The translations under genes were made by a program, and so were the position numbers. From Gnetum montanum (taxonomy: Eukaryota; Streptophyta; Gnetopsida; Gnetales; Gnetaceae), in assembly GCA_015680685.1 (NCBI GenBank), contig MNCI01035830.1:884-21531 (forward strand): 20,648 nucleotides of DNA, written 5' to 3'. Positions 1-9,752 of this stretch are shown here, in pieces. The notes under the pieces were generated by a model, which did not search any database, had not been told where the DNA came from, and was given only the letters and a program-made list of their open reading frames with translations. Position 1 is the stretch's first letter; each line of letters begins with the position of its first letter.

Positions 1-35
1 TATGGTTGACTGTAGGGGTACCTCACCACTCATCA
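1..35 (-). mobile_element. Edge-truncated LTR, same family as the solo LTR at 3457-4349
   Basis: These bases are the reverse complement of the first 35 bases of the LTR at 3457-4349, with about one mismatch, and finish in the same terminal CTCATCA. This is therefore the beginning of a minus-strand LTR of that family whose body lies to the left of the window. Whether it is a solo LTR or one end of a full element cannot be decided here. Confidence 0.7.
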
Positions 36-492
36 CTATGAATGTATAATCTTTTGAGTACCTAAGTCCCTTGTTGTTAATATGAACTAAAATGTTCCTA
101 CCTAGGAGATCTCAAGCCTACTAACTTCTATTCCATGAAAAAACCTCTTAGGAAGTTTTTGAAAATGATTGGATAACATACTTTAAGATTTATTGAGATA
201 TATGTGTGAACATATTTATTAGAAATTACTTTATCTCTTGATCTAGTTCTGAAATTTGATCTACCTCTTATAAGTTGGGTGTGTATGTACTTGTTTTCCT
301 TCACATGAAAGTATTATGTATATTTTTTAACTATGAAGATGTGATGAGAAAATTCTAATCAGGTTTTACTTAGATGAAGAATGTATAATTGTTAACTATC
401 TTTTGATCTATCTTATTGCTAGTTGTAAGGGCCCACTCCCTTTTTGATGATGTCCAAAAAGGGGGAGAATTTTATGTCTTCTCTTGATCTAT

Positions 493-604
493 GATATGTG
501 ATTATGGCATATATGTAGTGACTTATGTGATTGTGATATGATTATGATGATATGTGATTATGGTATACATATGGTGACTTGTGTGATTGTGATATGATTA
601 TGAT
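493..604 (+). repeat. Two-copy tandem repeat, 56-bp unit
   Basis: Unit 1 (493-548) and unit 2 (549-604) both start GATATGTGATTATGG and differ at only a few bases. They lie in the internal tail of the Copia element and look like a local duplication. Confidence 0.85.
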
Positions 605-943
605 CTATGTGTCATGGACAACATTGATATTAAACGATAATAACCTTATGGACATACTTGATGGATATATTTAAACAGTTTTGACCTTATGATGGTATTA
701 ATGACTATCTTCCTAAGTTTAGAGTTCTAACATTATGATCGTATTAATGTTTAGAGATAGGAAATTCAATTCTTATTTATTAGCCCTTGATCATAAATAA
801 CATCACTCAAAATTCATAAGTATCTTAATGATTAATGAATTTTGTTTTGTATTCAGGATGCATCTTTGCATAATCTTTTATCATCTTTAGCTAAATCAAT
901 TTTGGGAACTACTAACCCATTTTCTTAAGTTTTGGAAATCACC

Positions 944-956
944 AAAAAGGGGGAGA
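944..956 (+). other. Polypurine tract of the Copia element
   Basis: AAAAAGGGGGAGA lies one base before the LTR start TGTTG at 958. In Copia elements this tract primes plus-strand DNA synthesis and sits immediately before the 3' LTR, so it fixes both orientation and LTR start. Confidence 0.7.
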
Positions 957-1433
957 TTGTTGATCTTTTGGTATGTTAAAACCTTAAGAAAAATGGAGAA
1001 AATAGAATATTTTTGGTGGATGATGATTTTGCAAGACATGAACAAGAACTTCACAATGAGACATGATAACTCAAGGAAATGAGATCTACGATGAGATGTC
1101 AAATTGAAGACTACATAGGCAAGATAAGAGCATGGATGAAAATGAAAGCTACAAATCAAATGAAGATTCTCCAAGGATTGGAAAGAAGGCAAATTAACAA
1201 GAGAAAGTGTCAAAATATAGAGCTTAAAACTCGAGGAGATGTTTCCTAAAAATAATGGATGTCTACATCCAAGAGTAGATGTCTCCCTATAGACATCCCA
1301 CTATAGATGTATCATTTTCCAATGAGGCGTTTCTCTTAAATTGAAACCAATCTTAGGTAGATGTTCCAACTTCAAAGGAGATATCTACACTAGCTGTTGC
1401 ACAAATTCCAAGGAATTTTTATAAACTTGAAGG

Positions 1434-1443
1434 CTATAAAAAG
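1434..1443 (+). promoter_or_regulatory. TATA-like box inside the Copia LTR
   Basis: CTATAAAAAG lies about 476 bases into the LTR, where the U3 promoter of an LTR would be expected. It is predicted only from its sequence and its position. Confidence 0.4.
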
Positions 1444-1678
1444 ATACCAAAATCTTGGAAAATGTGCAATCACTATTCACATTCAAGCTCATAATTGTCT
1501 ATTCTATGTTGTTCTATTCTTGCTCTTCATTGTAACATCATTTTATTGGTTGTAAGTTGTACTAAGCTTCAAGTACAAGGACTTGTAAATTTAGTCACAT
1601 TCTCTTGTTATGTCTTTCTCTTTTTCTTATAGCCCTGTGGGGTTGATGTTCTTCTTACAAGAAGGCATCTACATTCAG

Positions 1679-1886
1679 CTTGTTGGGACCTTGTGGGATT
1701 GAGTGGTTTTGTAGCCTCAAAATACTTCGGAGTAAAGCTCAATTTTGTAAAGGTTGTGGGATCCTTAAAACCACATTCTGGGCTTATTGGGACCATGTGG
1801 GGCTGAGTGGTTTTTCAATGATGAAACACTTTGGAGTGAAACTTAGAGCTTGTATAGGGTATGATGCCCTTCAAACCACATTTTAT
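1679..1886 (+). repeat. Internal direct repeat of about 104 bp in the Copia LTR
   Basis: Two imperfect copies (about 1679-1782 and 1783-1886) share CTTRTTGGGACC at the start, GAGTGGTTTT, a CGGAGT/TGGAGT block and AAACCACATT at the end. Duplicated blocks of this kind are common in LTRs downstream of the TATA box. Confidence 0.75.
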
Positions 1887-2040
1887 TAAGAAACAAAGTA
1901 TAGAGGTATTCATGGATTCTACCCTCCAAGTGTAGATGTACCCAAGTTGGAGAACCACATAAAATTTGGTGTGTGTGTATGGTAGATGCAATTTTAATTA
2001 GGAAACTTATTTAACCCCCCTTCTAAGTTCTTAATCCACA

Positions 2041-3456
2041 AATTAAACTACTAGCCAATATTTTTTTACATTTAATTCTACAACTATTACTACTTTAGCA
2101 AATATTAATTTATCAAGGAACTAGTCTAATAAAGGTTCTACATTTTCTTCTATTTTCCATCTTATTCTTGACAAATAATATAAAACTACATTCTTAGTTT
2201 TGTTTTTATCAATCATGGTGATGTCAAACTCTTGTAGGATCATGAGCCGTCTAATAACTCATGGGTTGATCACTAGTTTATTCATCAAAAATCTTATTGC
2301 ATTGTAGTAAGTGTGGATGTAGATATGGTAGTCAAGCACACAATGCCAAAAATTTTCTAGTGGATACATGACAATCATCAACTCTTTCTCAATAATGATG
2401 TAATTAATCTATGCTCTTATCATACTTAGACTTGCATTGTGAATGTAATATGATTACTTTTCATCATATAACTATGTAAGGACAACATAATGCATAATCT
2501 AAAGCATTCATCATAATGTAAAAAGGTTTTGACCAATTTAGAGTTTTTAAGATTGAAGTCTCTATGAGTTTCTATTTTTGGTTCTCAAAGGCATTTTGAC
2601 ACTCTTCTAACTAGATAGATGGTGTGTCTTTCTTGGTAAGTTTAACTAGTGGTTTTACCATTTTTGAAAAATTTTCAATGAATCTTCCATAATACCTAGT
2701 ATACCCAATAAAACATCTTACATTCTTAATAGGTTTTAATTTTTGGGTTATGCCCTAGATGACTTTTATTTATTCTACATTTATCTTGATTCCTCTCTAT
2801 GAAAACTTGTGTTATAGAACTATACCTTCTTGGACCATTAGATGGCTCTTTTGCCAATTAAGCTTCAAATAGGTTTCCACACATCTTTTTAATACTTGCT
2901 CTAAGTGGTTCAAATCTTATTTGAAATTGGATTCATAAGTAGAGAAATCATCCATTAATACTTTGATTATATTACCAATCTATTTTTTGAAAAATACTTG
3001 AGAACAAGTCTGTGGAATGTAGTAGGTGTATTACAAAGCCTGAATGACAATTTCAGTAACAAAATGTTTCACATAGATTGATGAATGTGCTCTACTCTTA
3101 ATCTTCTAGTGCTATTATAATCTAATTATATCCACTATATCCATCTACAAAACTATAATACTAATGCCTTGCTATAGTATCTAAGATTTGGTCAACAAAT
3201 GATAGTGGGAAGTGATCCTTAAAAGTTACCACATTTAGCAATCTAAAATCAATACATATCCTCCACTTTCCATCCTTTTTCAAAATAATAACTAACAAGC
3301 TAACTCATTCATTATCTATTATTGGATATATGAATTCAACCTTGAGTAGTTTTTGTAGTTTATGTTTCACCACTTCCTTTAACTTTGGATTCATATATCA
3401 TTGAGATTGGTAGTGTGGCTTAACCATAAGGTCTATGTATATTCAATGTTGGTAGA
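2041..3456 (-). pseudogene. Ty3/gypsy reverse transcriptase and RNase H, decayed (left half of a split pol)
   Basis: Read right to left, the minus strand gives the gypsy RT order. PKLKEVVK is followed by IYPI, then KKDGKWRICIDFRLLN near 3280, then FVDGYSGYN at 3153-3127 with a catalytic aspartate, then LMDDF with the MDD codons at 2955-2947. Next come GYTRYYGRFIENFSK and an RNase H part with IEKEL and HIYIHTYYNAIRFLMNK around 2390-2280. After RNase H the spacer reads PLLD-stop-FLD up to 2041, where the Copia LTR begins, so integrase is not in view. At least ten stops and several frame changes break it. Many stops replace Trp, Gln or Arg expected at conserved positions. It is the pol of an old Tat/Athila-like element; its start is cut at 3456 by the inserted LTR. 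Confidence 0.85.
3452..3456. repeat. Left target-site duplication GTAGA
   Basis: GTAGA immediately before the LTR start TGATGAG is repeated at 4350-4354 immediately after CTCATCA. Confidence 0.8.
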
Positions 3457-3878
3457 TGATGAGTGGTGAGGTACCCCTACACTCAACCATATGAAATGAG
3501 CATAGCACGTGCGATCCGGTCGAACTCCGTAGACTAAATGCCTAAACGTCCCATGGAATACTTGGGGTTAATCATTCGTTGTCTTCCTAGACTTACTTGT
3601 TATTGTCATGGTGTATGGTTAAGTAAGTCCGAGGTATATGATTTTTTTGGTCTTTTATGGTTTTATCTCCTGTGCTAAAGGGTGAAGGGTTGAGAGACTA
3701 ACTAACTCTAACTAAGGACCTAAGTCTAAATTAACTAGCGTCATCATCCGTTCCCACTTATCGTACACACCCTGAACTATGCAACTGTGGCTACCAAATG
3801 CTAATCATTACTAGGATCACCACACGTAACACATGTGCTTGAAGTGGTCATATTGAGGCACCTAACTAACCTAAGCAT

Positions 3879-4055
3879 GATGAGCAGCCAATTCTTTGAC
3901 TAGTCGTACACATCTGTAGATGCTCATAATCAGGTTGTACTCATCCCGCATTCTAGGAGACAAGGGTGAGAGAATCTAATCGCGATGAGTAGCCAATTCC
4001 TTGGTTAGCCGTACACATTCGTCAATGCTCATAACCAAGTCGTACTCATGCCATG
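3879..4055 (+). repeat. Two-copy direct repeat of about 72 bp inside the solo LTR
   Basis: Copies at about 3879-3950 and 3984-4055 both start GATGAGYAGCCAATTC, share CGTACACAT and end GTACTCAT. They are about 105 bases apart and roughly 80 percent alike by eye. Confidence 0.8.
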
Positions 4056-4315
4056 CTAACAACAGGTAATAAATAACATGTAATAAAACCTATCCATGTA
4101 CTGCAAGGTTTATCCACAAAGCTCGTCTTTATTGCCATACACAACTTGCATTCAGGTACAAAGCTGCTCGAATAAAGAACCGTTCACTTGGTAACTCCTA
4201 CTACTGGCACATGGAAAATATTCTATCTCTAGAGTGACTAAACTGCCAGAGCTTCGCTACTTCTAGCCTAGGATGAGAATTGAGGGGATTATTTATAGAT
4301 TTGGCGACGGACCGA

Positions 4316-4338
4316 GATATCGCAATGCATGCGATATC
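4316..4338. repeat. Hairpin-forming inverted repeat at the LTR end
   Basis: GATATCGC (4316-4323) and GCGATATC (4331-4338) form an 8-bp perfect stem around AATGCAT. The right arm extends into the palindrome GCGATATCGC (4331-4340), 9 bases before the LTR terminus. A role is unknown. Confidence 0.6.
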
Positions 4339-4349
4339 GCATCTCATCA

Positions 4350-4354
4350 GTAGA
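4350..4354. repeat. Right target-site duplication GTAGA
   Basis: This is the partner of 3452-3456. Five bases is the usual duplication length for plant LTR retrotransposons. Confidence 0.8.
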
Positions 4355-5240
4355 TGTGTGGATCAATTCTTGTAATCTCATCATATGATCACAAAAATAT
4401 TGTTGGCCATTTTTTGACAACCTTAAGTAACTTTTACTTATTTTCTTTACTAAGATTGATATTGATAATAACTAGTTTGCCATTGTTAAGAAATAAATAT
4501 TTTAGTGTATTTGGTAATTTCTTAAGTTCTATAGGCTATGGTTCTAGTTTACCAAGAATCTCTAACTTTCCCAATTCCATATCTTCATCTTACTAGTATT
4601 TTGTTTGGGAAAGTTATGTTGTTAATCATTCTATCTTATCTATTTGTTTTATATAGCCACTTGTGATATATTTCATTGGTTCCATGCATATTTTGGAATT
4701 GCATTCTCTTTTAGTTGTTAGCCACTAGATGTATTCTTATTTTGTGGTTGTTGCATATAAGCAATACTATACATATACATCTTCTATAGAAGTTCTACAT
4801 AAGATATTTATCTTTTTGATAGTTCATGCTTTCTACACATAATTACACCCTGTGTCATTGTACATAATGCATGAAACTCTTTGCCTTTATATAGTTCTCT
4901 TTCCATCTTTCTTAGAAATTTTTAGGAACAAATCTCTTATTCCTAGATTAGCTTTGATTATACTCAACTAGGCTCTTGCAATGATGATTGGAAATTTTCC
5001 CTTATTCTTTTCAACATGAATTACCAAAATTCTGTAAGGTATGATCAACCATTTATGGTAGTTACAACATCTTCTACTTGTCCAAGTGGGATAACAATAT
5101 ATTAGTCTGCAAGCTCTAACTTGATATTACATTTCTTTAATTGTGTTAGATTCTTAGCTTGACATGTCTTAAAAAATAAGATTCACTTCTAAGCCTAAAT
5201 CTATAAGAGCATTTCATGGAGCTTTCCTCATAATTTCCAG
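4350..5240 (-). pseudogene. Ty3/gypsy protease and linker to RT, decayed (right half of the split pol)
   Basis: On the minus strand around 5240-4890 a retropepsin-like domain is readable. It has ALIDLGLEVNLI with the Asp codon at 5199-5201, KLELAD-like and IPLGQVEDV-like blocks in shifted frames, then FPIIIARAWLSTIKANLGIRD. About 180 codons further on comes PIELKKLPNTLKYLFL, the block that precedes RT in plant Tat/Athila-type gypsy pols, then IDPHIY just before the LTR at 4349. Order and spacing fit one pol with the RT at 3456-2041. Stops and frame changes make it non-functional. Confidence 0.75.
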
Positions 5241-6750
5241 GATTTGTTCACTTGTTAGAAAGTGTACTTACCTTAATCCAATGACTTACAATTTGCATAA
5301 GCAGGATAATGGTTAAGTTCAAATTCTATTTTAGTTGAAGCATATGTTTTGGAGAGAAATTTTAAGTATTATAGGCTACAATAGGTATTATAGGCATGTT
5401 TCTCCTTACTAGTTATGAGAAAATCCCAGCTCTACTAGCATTTTCTAGGCTTTTCCTAAAGAAAGGATGCTTCTCTTATCTAGGCTATAACTACTACTAT
5501 TTTTTTTTGCTTGTACCTTAATGATCATTATTTCTTTTTCTTTTTCTTTTTTGCTATGGCTAAGGAGGTAACTTTCCTTGCATTGTTAGTGGGGGTACTG
5601 GTAGTAATGGATTACAAGGTTGTTGAGAGTGATGTGTTGCAAGATGATGTATGTATAAAGGTGATTTTGAACATGGATTTGTCGGTTTGTGATACTATGT
5701 AGTACAATAGTGGTAGAAGGCATGAGTAGAAGCATTTCTTAGAAAGACATATTACTAGATGTAGTAACCATTAGGGTTTGATTATCTATAAGGATGCTGC
5801 TATCTTGATGTTGGCATTCCCCACAACTATGAATTTTTCTACTACTATTGATAATGCTCTTATTGTTAAGAATAAGCCCCAATAGGATAATACAATTGTT
5901 ATAGCTAGGACTATCTATAGCTACCTTGCTAATAAAATAACCTTATGAGCATCTATTTTCTCACAAACTTTGGATGTATGTATGAAGGCAATTCTGCATG
6001 TCGAGTCATAGGTCTGTGATACTCTATAGTATAGGAGTGGTAAAAGGCATGAGTAGAAGCATTTCTTGAAGAGACAAGTTGCTAGACATGGTAACAATAA
6101 GGGTCTAGTTGTCTATAACTATGGGGCTTGCTATCTTAGTGATGGCATTCCTTATAACTGTGGATTTTACCATTGCTACTGATAGTTCTCTTATGGTTTA
6201 GGATAAGCCCCATTAAGATAATACAATTATTATTGATAGTGCTATTTATAGTTCCCTTATAAATAAGGTAATCTTATAGGCATATTTTTTCATAAGCTTT
6301 AGGTTTAATACATATGCCCCTGATTCTTACAAATGGGTCATGCTGAGATAAGATCCTTTGGAAGGTTTGTATTGGTATAAATCACATCTATTTTTATCAT
6401 ATGAACTGGAATTGGTAGCCTCTTCAATGATTACAACTTTTCCTTTGTACATGTATTTATCTTGTCTATTTTCCTTTTTTTCCTTCTATCTTTTCCTTTG
6501 ATTAATGCTTGCTTAGTTTTTCTCCTTTACAATCTTGAATGAAGTTGCAAACTTTTCATCTCTAGAGTCCCATATATTTTTAATATTTACAATGATATCA
6601 TTAATAGATTTTTAAATTGACAAGATATTATTTTAGATCACTTCTTTCATTGATTCTTCCTTCTAGGTCTTACATATCCTAACATCTCTCAAAAAGAGAA
6701 GGATTTATATTGTATTTCTCAGTAAACTTTCTCTTTCTTAACCTTTGAGA
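5241..6750 (-). mobile_element. Probable gag and gag-pol linker of the same gypsy element, highly decayed
   Basis: On the minus strand this stretch lies upstream of the protease, where gag belongs. Parts look like a Gln/Pro/Tyr-rich linker with many TAA/TAG where Gln codons would fit. A Lys/Glu-rich run is read near 6480-6400. No zinc knuckle was found, and no frame is open for long. The call rests mainly on position. Confidence 0.4.
5655..6308. repeat. Tandem duplication of about 327 bp
   Basis: Two diverged copies lie at about 5655-5981 and 5982-6308. Shared anchors include GGCATGAGTAGAAGCATTTC, GATACTATGTAGTA versus GATACTCTATAGTA, and AAGCCCCA followed by GATAATACAATT. The copies lie in the presumed gag region, so the duplication may pre-date or follow insertion. 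Divergence between copies is roughly a quarter of sites by eye. Confidence 0.8.
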
Positions 6751-6811
6751 TTGTGTGTGAATACTTGTGATTTGTATGGTTGGGCATAGGGGGTATCTTG
6801 TCACTCATCAA
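6751..6811 (-). mobile_element. Short relative of the 3457 LTR terminus
   Basis: TATGGTTGGGCATAGGGGG and the closing CACTCATCA match, in the same orientation, the LTR end at 1-35 (about 80 percent by eye). The 25 bases upstream also match 8260-8284. It is probably the remnant of another LTR of this family; the extent is uncertain. Confidence 0.45.
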
Positions 6812-7485
6812 ATAGGAAGGATGCTCACTAGAAGTTACACATTAATAACTTCAAACTTTAGGTTGTGAAGGCCAGTTATCATGATAAAAAAGATGTTACA
6901 ACAAATTAGACTAGAATAATGAGTAACTATCAAGATCTACAAAAGCTAGCTAAAGCCTTTGAGATTGAGCACACCTAGTTCACAACATGATATGTAAAAG
7001 AAAATGAATTGTTTCCCTAATTATCATATCCCTGGGAGATGCCTATATCAGAAAACATAGCAAAAGTGGCATGAATAGTCAATGATTCCAACACAGAAAG
7101 AGGAAATATTAAGGGTGATACTAAGTTAATTTCAATTCAGATAGCTCATTGCACTAGGAAAGTAGCCCTAAGAACTGTCAATGTAGCAACAGCTACCATT
7201 GCTAGGAACAACATAAAGAGATGCATCAACATTTTTGAAGACTTCATTAAGCTTTATTTCTTTTTTTTTCATGATTTATGTCCCAAAAATGGTATCCAAT
7301 GTTGTCAATGGTTCTTTGCATGATATTTTTATAACCCACTCAAATCAAGATGTGGCACTCAAAGTTAATTAGTATTTATTAGTTATATATTGTATATTAT
7401 TAAGGTTGTAAGACAACATAATTTTTATAACAAATCTAGTCTCCTTTTGTTTTAACTTGAGGATGAGTTTCGAGCTAATCATGGG
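6812..7485 (+). mobile_element. Decayed internal tail of a plus-strand gypsy element
   Basis: No long open frame remains. Near the right end TTGAGGATGAGTTTCGAGC is followed by CTAATCATGGGGG. Plant gypsy elements often carry a TTGAGGACAAG/TTCGAGC-like sequence plus a G-rich polypurine tract just before the 3' LTR. This suggests plus orientation with an LTR starting near 7486. The coding part is missing or unrecognisable. Confidence 0.4.
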
Positions 7486-8105
7486 GGTATCATCAATCAC
7501 ATTTTGTGTAAATGACTATGATAGTGTATCTATGATATTGTAGCTTAAGATACAATGTCATAAATATGATGTAGTAGGTTGTGATAATGCCTATAAATAT
7601 GAGCCCATCATCATGTCAAACTTACATTTTGATCAAACACTTAGCCAAATTCTTGCAGTTTGTTTTTGTAATTTAGAATTAGTTGTGAGTACCCGCAATG
7701 TGGTGACTAGTAGTTGTTTAAGATATTTATTGGAGTGGAGTGTACCTGGAAACATTCCATATCTAGTAATAAAGATCAAGATTGTTCTTTGCCATTGCAA
7801 CATTTCACTTAAATTAGATTTACACTCCTATGTCATTTTCATTTCCAATGTTCATTAGTATTAGTGGACTAAGAATGATTGGTTTTAAGTAGAATGTATG
7901 ATTGTCTAGTAATCCAATAGTAGCTTTGCTTGATTCACTTAGGAGTAGAGTTGCTTGATAATCCTAGTGATGATTATCCTAAGCTAGGGAGTGTCTGACA
8001 AGCTAGGAATGGATGCTTATCGTTGTTAGGCTAGCTTAGTTTTATATTCCCATTATCTATTAGAAAATAGAAATTATATTCGTTTCATTATGTTTTACTT
8101 TAGCA
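7486..8105 (+). mobile_element. Candidate gypsy LTR, right end uncertain
   Basis: It starts after the G-rich tract at 7482-7486. A TATA-like CTATAAATA (7591-7599) lies about 105 bases inside, which fits an LTR U3. The expected TG at the left end reads TA, which could be a G-to-A change. I found no second copy and no target duplication, so the right border is a rough estimate. Confidence 0.35.
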
Positions 8106-8227
8106 CACTTAGAGCCAATCAACAATAGTATATCATATACATTATCACAAGTTAAACCATACACTTGCACTTCACTAACTCTAGTAGGAAGACATGATCA
8201 CAGACTCATGTTAAAATGCTAGTATAT

Positions 8228-8950
8228 GATATTGTCTCATCGACAAATTATGATATGGTTGCTTGTGTATGCTTGTGACTTGTTTGGTTGAGCATTGGCA
8301 ACTCTTTCTACTCATCATATGTCTTAGATAGTTAAGTGTTAAGGTGCTAATCGTTGTCTTCCCAGTCGTACTTGTGTGGTCTCAAGTTGTATGGTTAAGT
8401 GTGATTGAGACATATGAATGGATTTCTTATTATTAAAATATTAAAAATATAAAAATATTAATTTAATTAACCAAAGTGTAGAAAATAAAATAAATCTAAT
8501 CTAGCCTAAGCATAGAGTATATATTCTTGACTTGCCACACACATCTTGAATAACCAAGTAATCCATTGTTGGGATTACTAAGTGTTGATATGTTTATGCT
8601 CAAAGCTGATCATACTCATGTAAATTACTTATATGTGAGGAATGAAAATAATTAACTAAATACATTAAAGTAAATAAATACTTAGAATTGCAATAAAAAA
8701 AAGTTAAACACTAAGCCAAGTGTTGTGGTGGATAGAACAAATCTCGATTTTGTTGTTGCCATGCAAGTATGTCTAGGTACATCAAACACTTGAATAAAGC
8801 TCCATACAATCTATTCAATCTATGCTATGGGCACTCCATGAGAAAAATTCTAACTTCTACAAAATTAAATTGATAGAGTTTTATTAAGGGAATGATTGAA
8901 TGGTGCCAGAAATGTAGTGAATATGCACATTTATGGTGCTTGCATCAACT
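8228..8950 (+). mobile_element. Diverged LTR copy related to the solo LTR at 3457-4349
   Basis: From 8347 to about 8900 the order of shared blocks follows the solo LTR. The blocks are GTTGTCTTCC (8353 on), GTATGGTTAAGT, CCTAAGCAT, GGTACA followed by GAATAAAG (AATAAAG at 8793), and TGGCAC/GGGCAC. Identity is perhaps 65-75 percent. The first 90 bases align less clearly and contain the tggttgag...actcatca motif (8286-8318) in the opposite sense to the solo LTR start. Ends and target duplication were not found. Confidence 0.55.
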
Positions 8951-9752
8951 TTAGAACATTAACTTTCATCAAAAATGAAATAGAGAATGAAATTTTCATA
9001 CAAATTCTAATACCTACTTCAATAAATATAGTGCCATTTTAGTTATTAATTAACATATAAATTCACGTGAGGCATACTTACATGTAATGGATATCATATG
9101 TGCTTGCATTTACTTCCATGTCTTCCATCTATCACCCATGGTATACATATTTAAATTTTTTTTTGAAAACTTAAAACTCATGCATCTTCTCCATGCATTC
9201 ACTCTATGCCTTTGTTTGTGATAGCGTTTGCAACTCATAGACTAAGGAAAACCTCACCTTAGATTTCATGATAAAAACACTATGGTAACTCTCCTATTCA
9301 AAGTTTGACATCTTTAAAATACCATACAATAAGATTCTTAAAAGACAAAAAAAAAAATTTATTAACTTTTAGACTTTGGTTAAGGGTTTTCTTTCCCTTG
9401 TATTGGGTTTTGTGTATGCATATGCTTAAAGAAATTTGGCTATAGAAAAACAAGACTTAACAACATTGTCCGTCATTTTAAAAGCATTATTGCATGCACT
9501 TCTTTTACGCTAATAATGTGATGCAACTATAACATTAACGGTTAGGAAGGGACAGATATGGATTCATTCCAAGGAAAATTGTTTAAGAAATCAATCTTAG
9601 GAAAGGTGGATATCAGGTTGGATAGGATCAATAAAACTTATCAAATTAAGGTTTGACATCGACCATGTTTTCTAACCTAATTTATTAATTTTAAAAAAAA
9701 AAACACCAACCAAATTGATCAAATTAAGCTTACTAGTACGCATGATCCAACC
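8951..9752. other. AT-rich stretch without recognisable features
   Basis: No open frame with coding character, splice-bounded exon, repeat or RNA gene was seen here. Only A-runs near 9348-9358 and 9692-9704 stand out. Confidence 0.5.

Larger units (their letters stand above)
36..957 (+). mobile_element. 3' internal region of a Copia-type retrotransposon (non-coding tail)
   Basis: The stretch has no credible reading frame. It contains two purine tracts of the form AAAAAGGGGGAGA (456-469 and 944-956). Such repeated tracts in a long non-coding tail before the 3' LTR are known from SIRE/Maximus-type Copia elements of plants. The second tract directly abuts the LTR at 958. Membership of the SIRE group is inferred from layout only, because pol is not in the window. 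Confidence 0.5.
958..2040 (+). mobile_element. Copia 3' LTR, about 1083 bp
   Basis: The LTR starts TGTTG directly after the polypurine tract and ends in CCACA at 2040, preceded by a C-run and CTTCTAAG as in many plant Copia LTR ends. A TATA-like CTATAAAAAG is at 1434-1443. From 2041 the sequence reads as pol of a different, minus-strand gypsy element, so the right boundary is supported independently. The 5 bases after it (AATTA) are the candidate target duplication; the partner would be left of the window. Confidence 0.65.
3457..4349 (+). mobile_element. Solo LTR, 893 bp, with 5-bp target-site duplication
   Basis: The element starts TGATGAG and ends CTCATCA, a perfect 7-bp inverted terminal pair of TG..CA type. 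It is flanked by the direct repeat GTAGA (3452-3456 and 4350-4354). The flanking minus-strand sequence is gypsy pol, and the reading runs on sensibly from one side to the other once the insert is ignored. An AATAAAG poly(A)-type signal is at 4171. No internal coding region is present, so this is what remains after recombination between two LTRs. It is GC-richer than the surroundings and looks younger. The strand is set by the AATAAAG and by homology to 8340-8950, and is less certain than the boundaries. Confidence 0.85.

Noticed and set aside
896-1213. Minus-strand open frame of 105 codons across the Copia LTR start
   Set aside because: It spans the polypurine tract and LTR boundary and has no motif, so it is a chance frame.
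7613-7858. Open frame of 81 codons in the candidate gypsy LTR
   Set aside because: It lies downstream of the LTR TATA box in a normally non-coding part, with no recognisable product.
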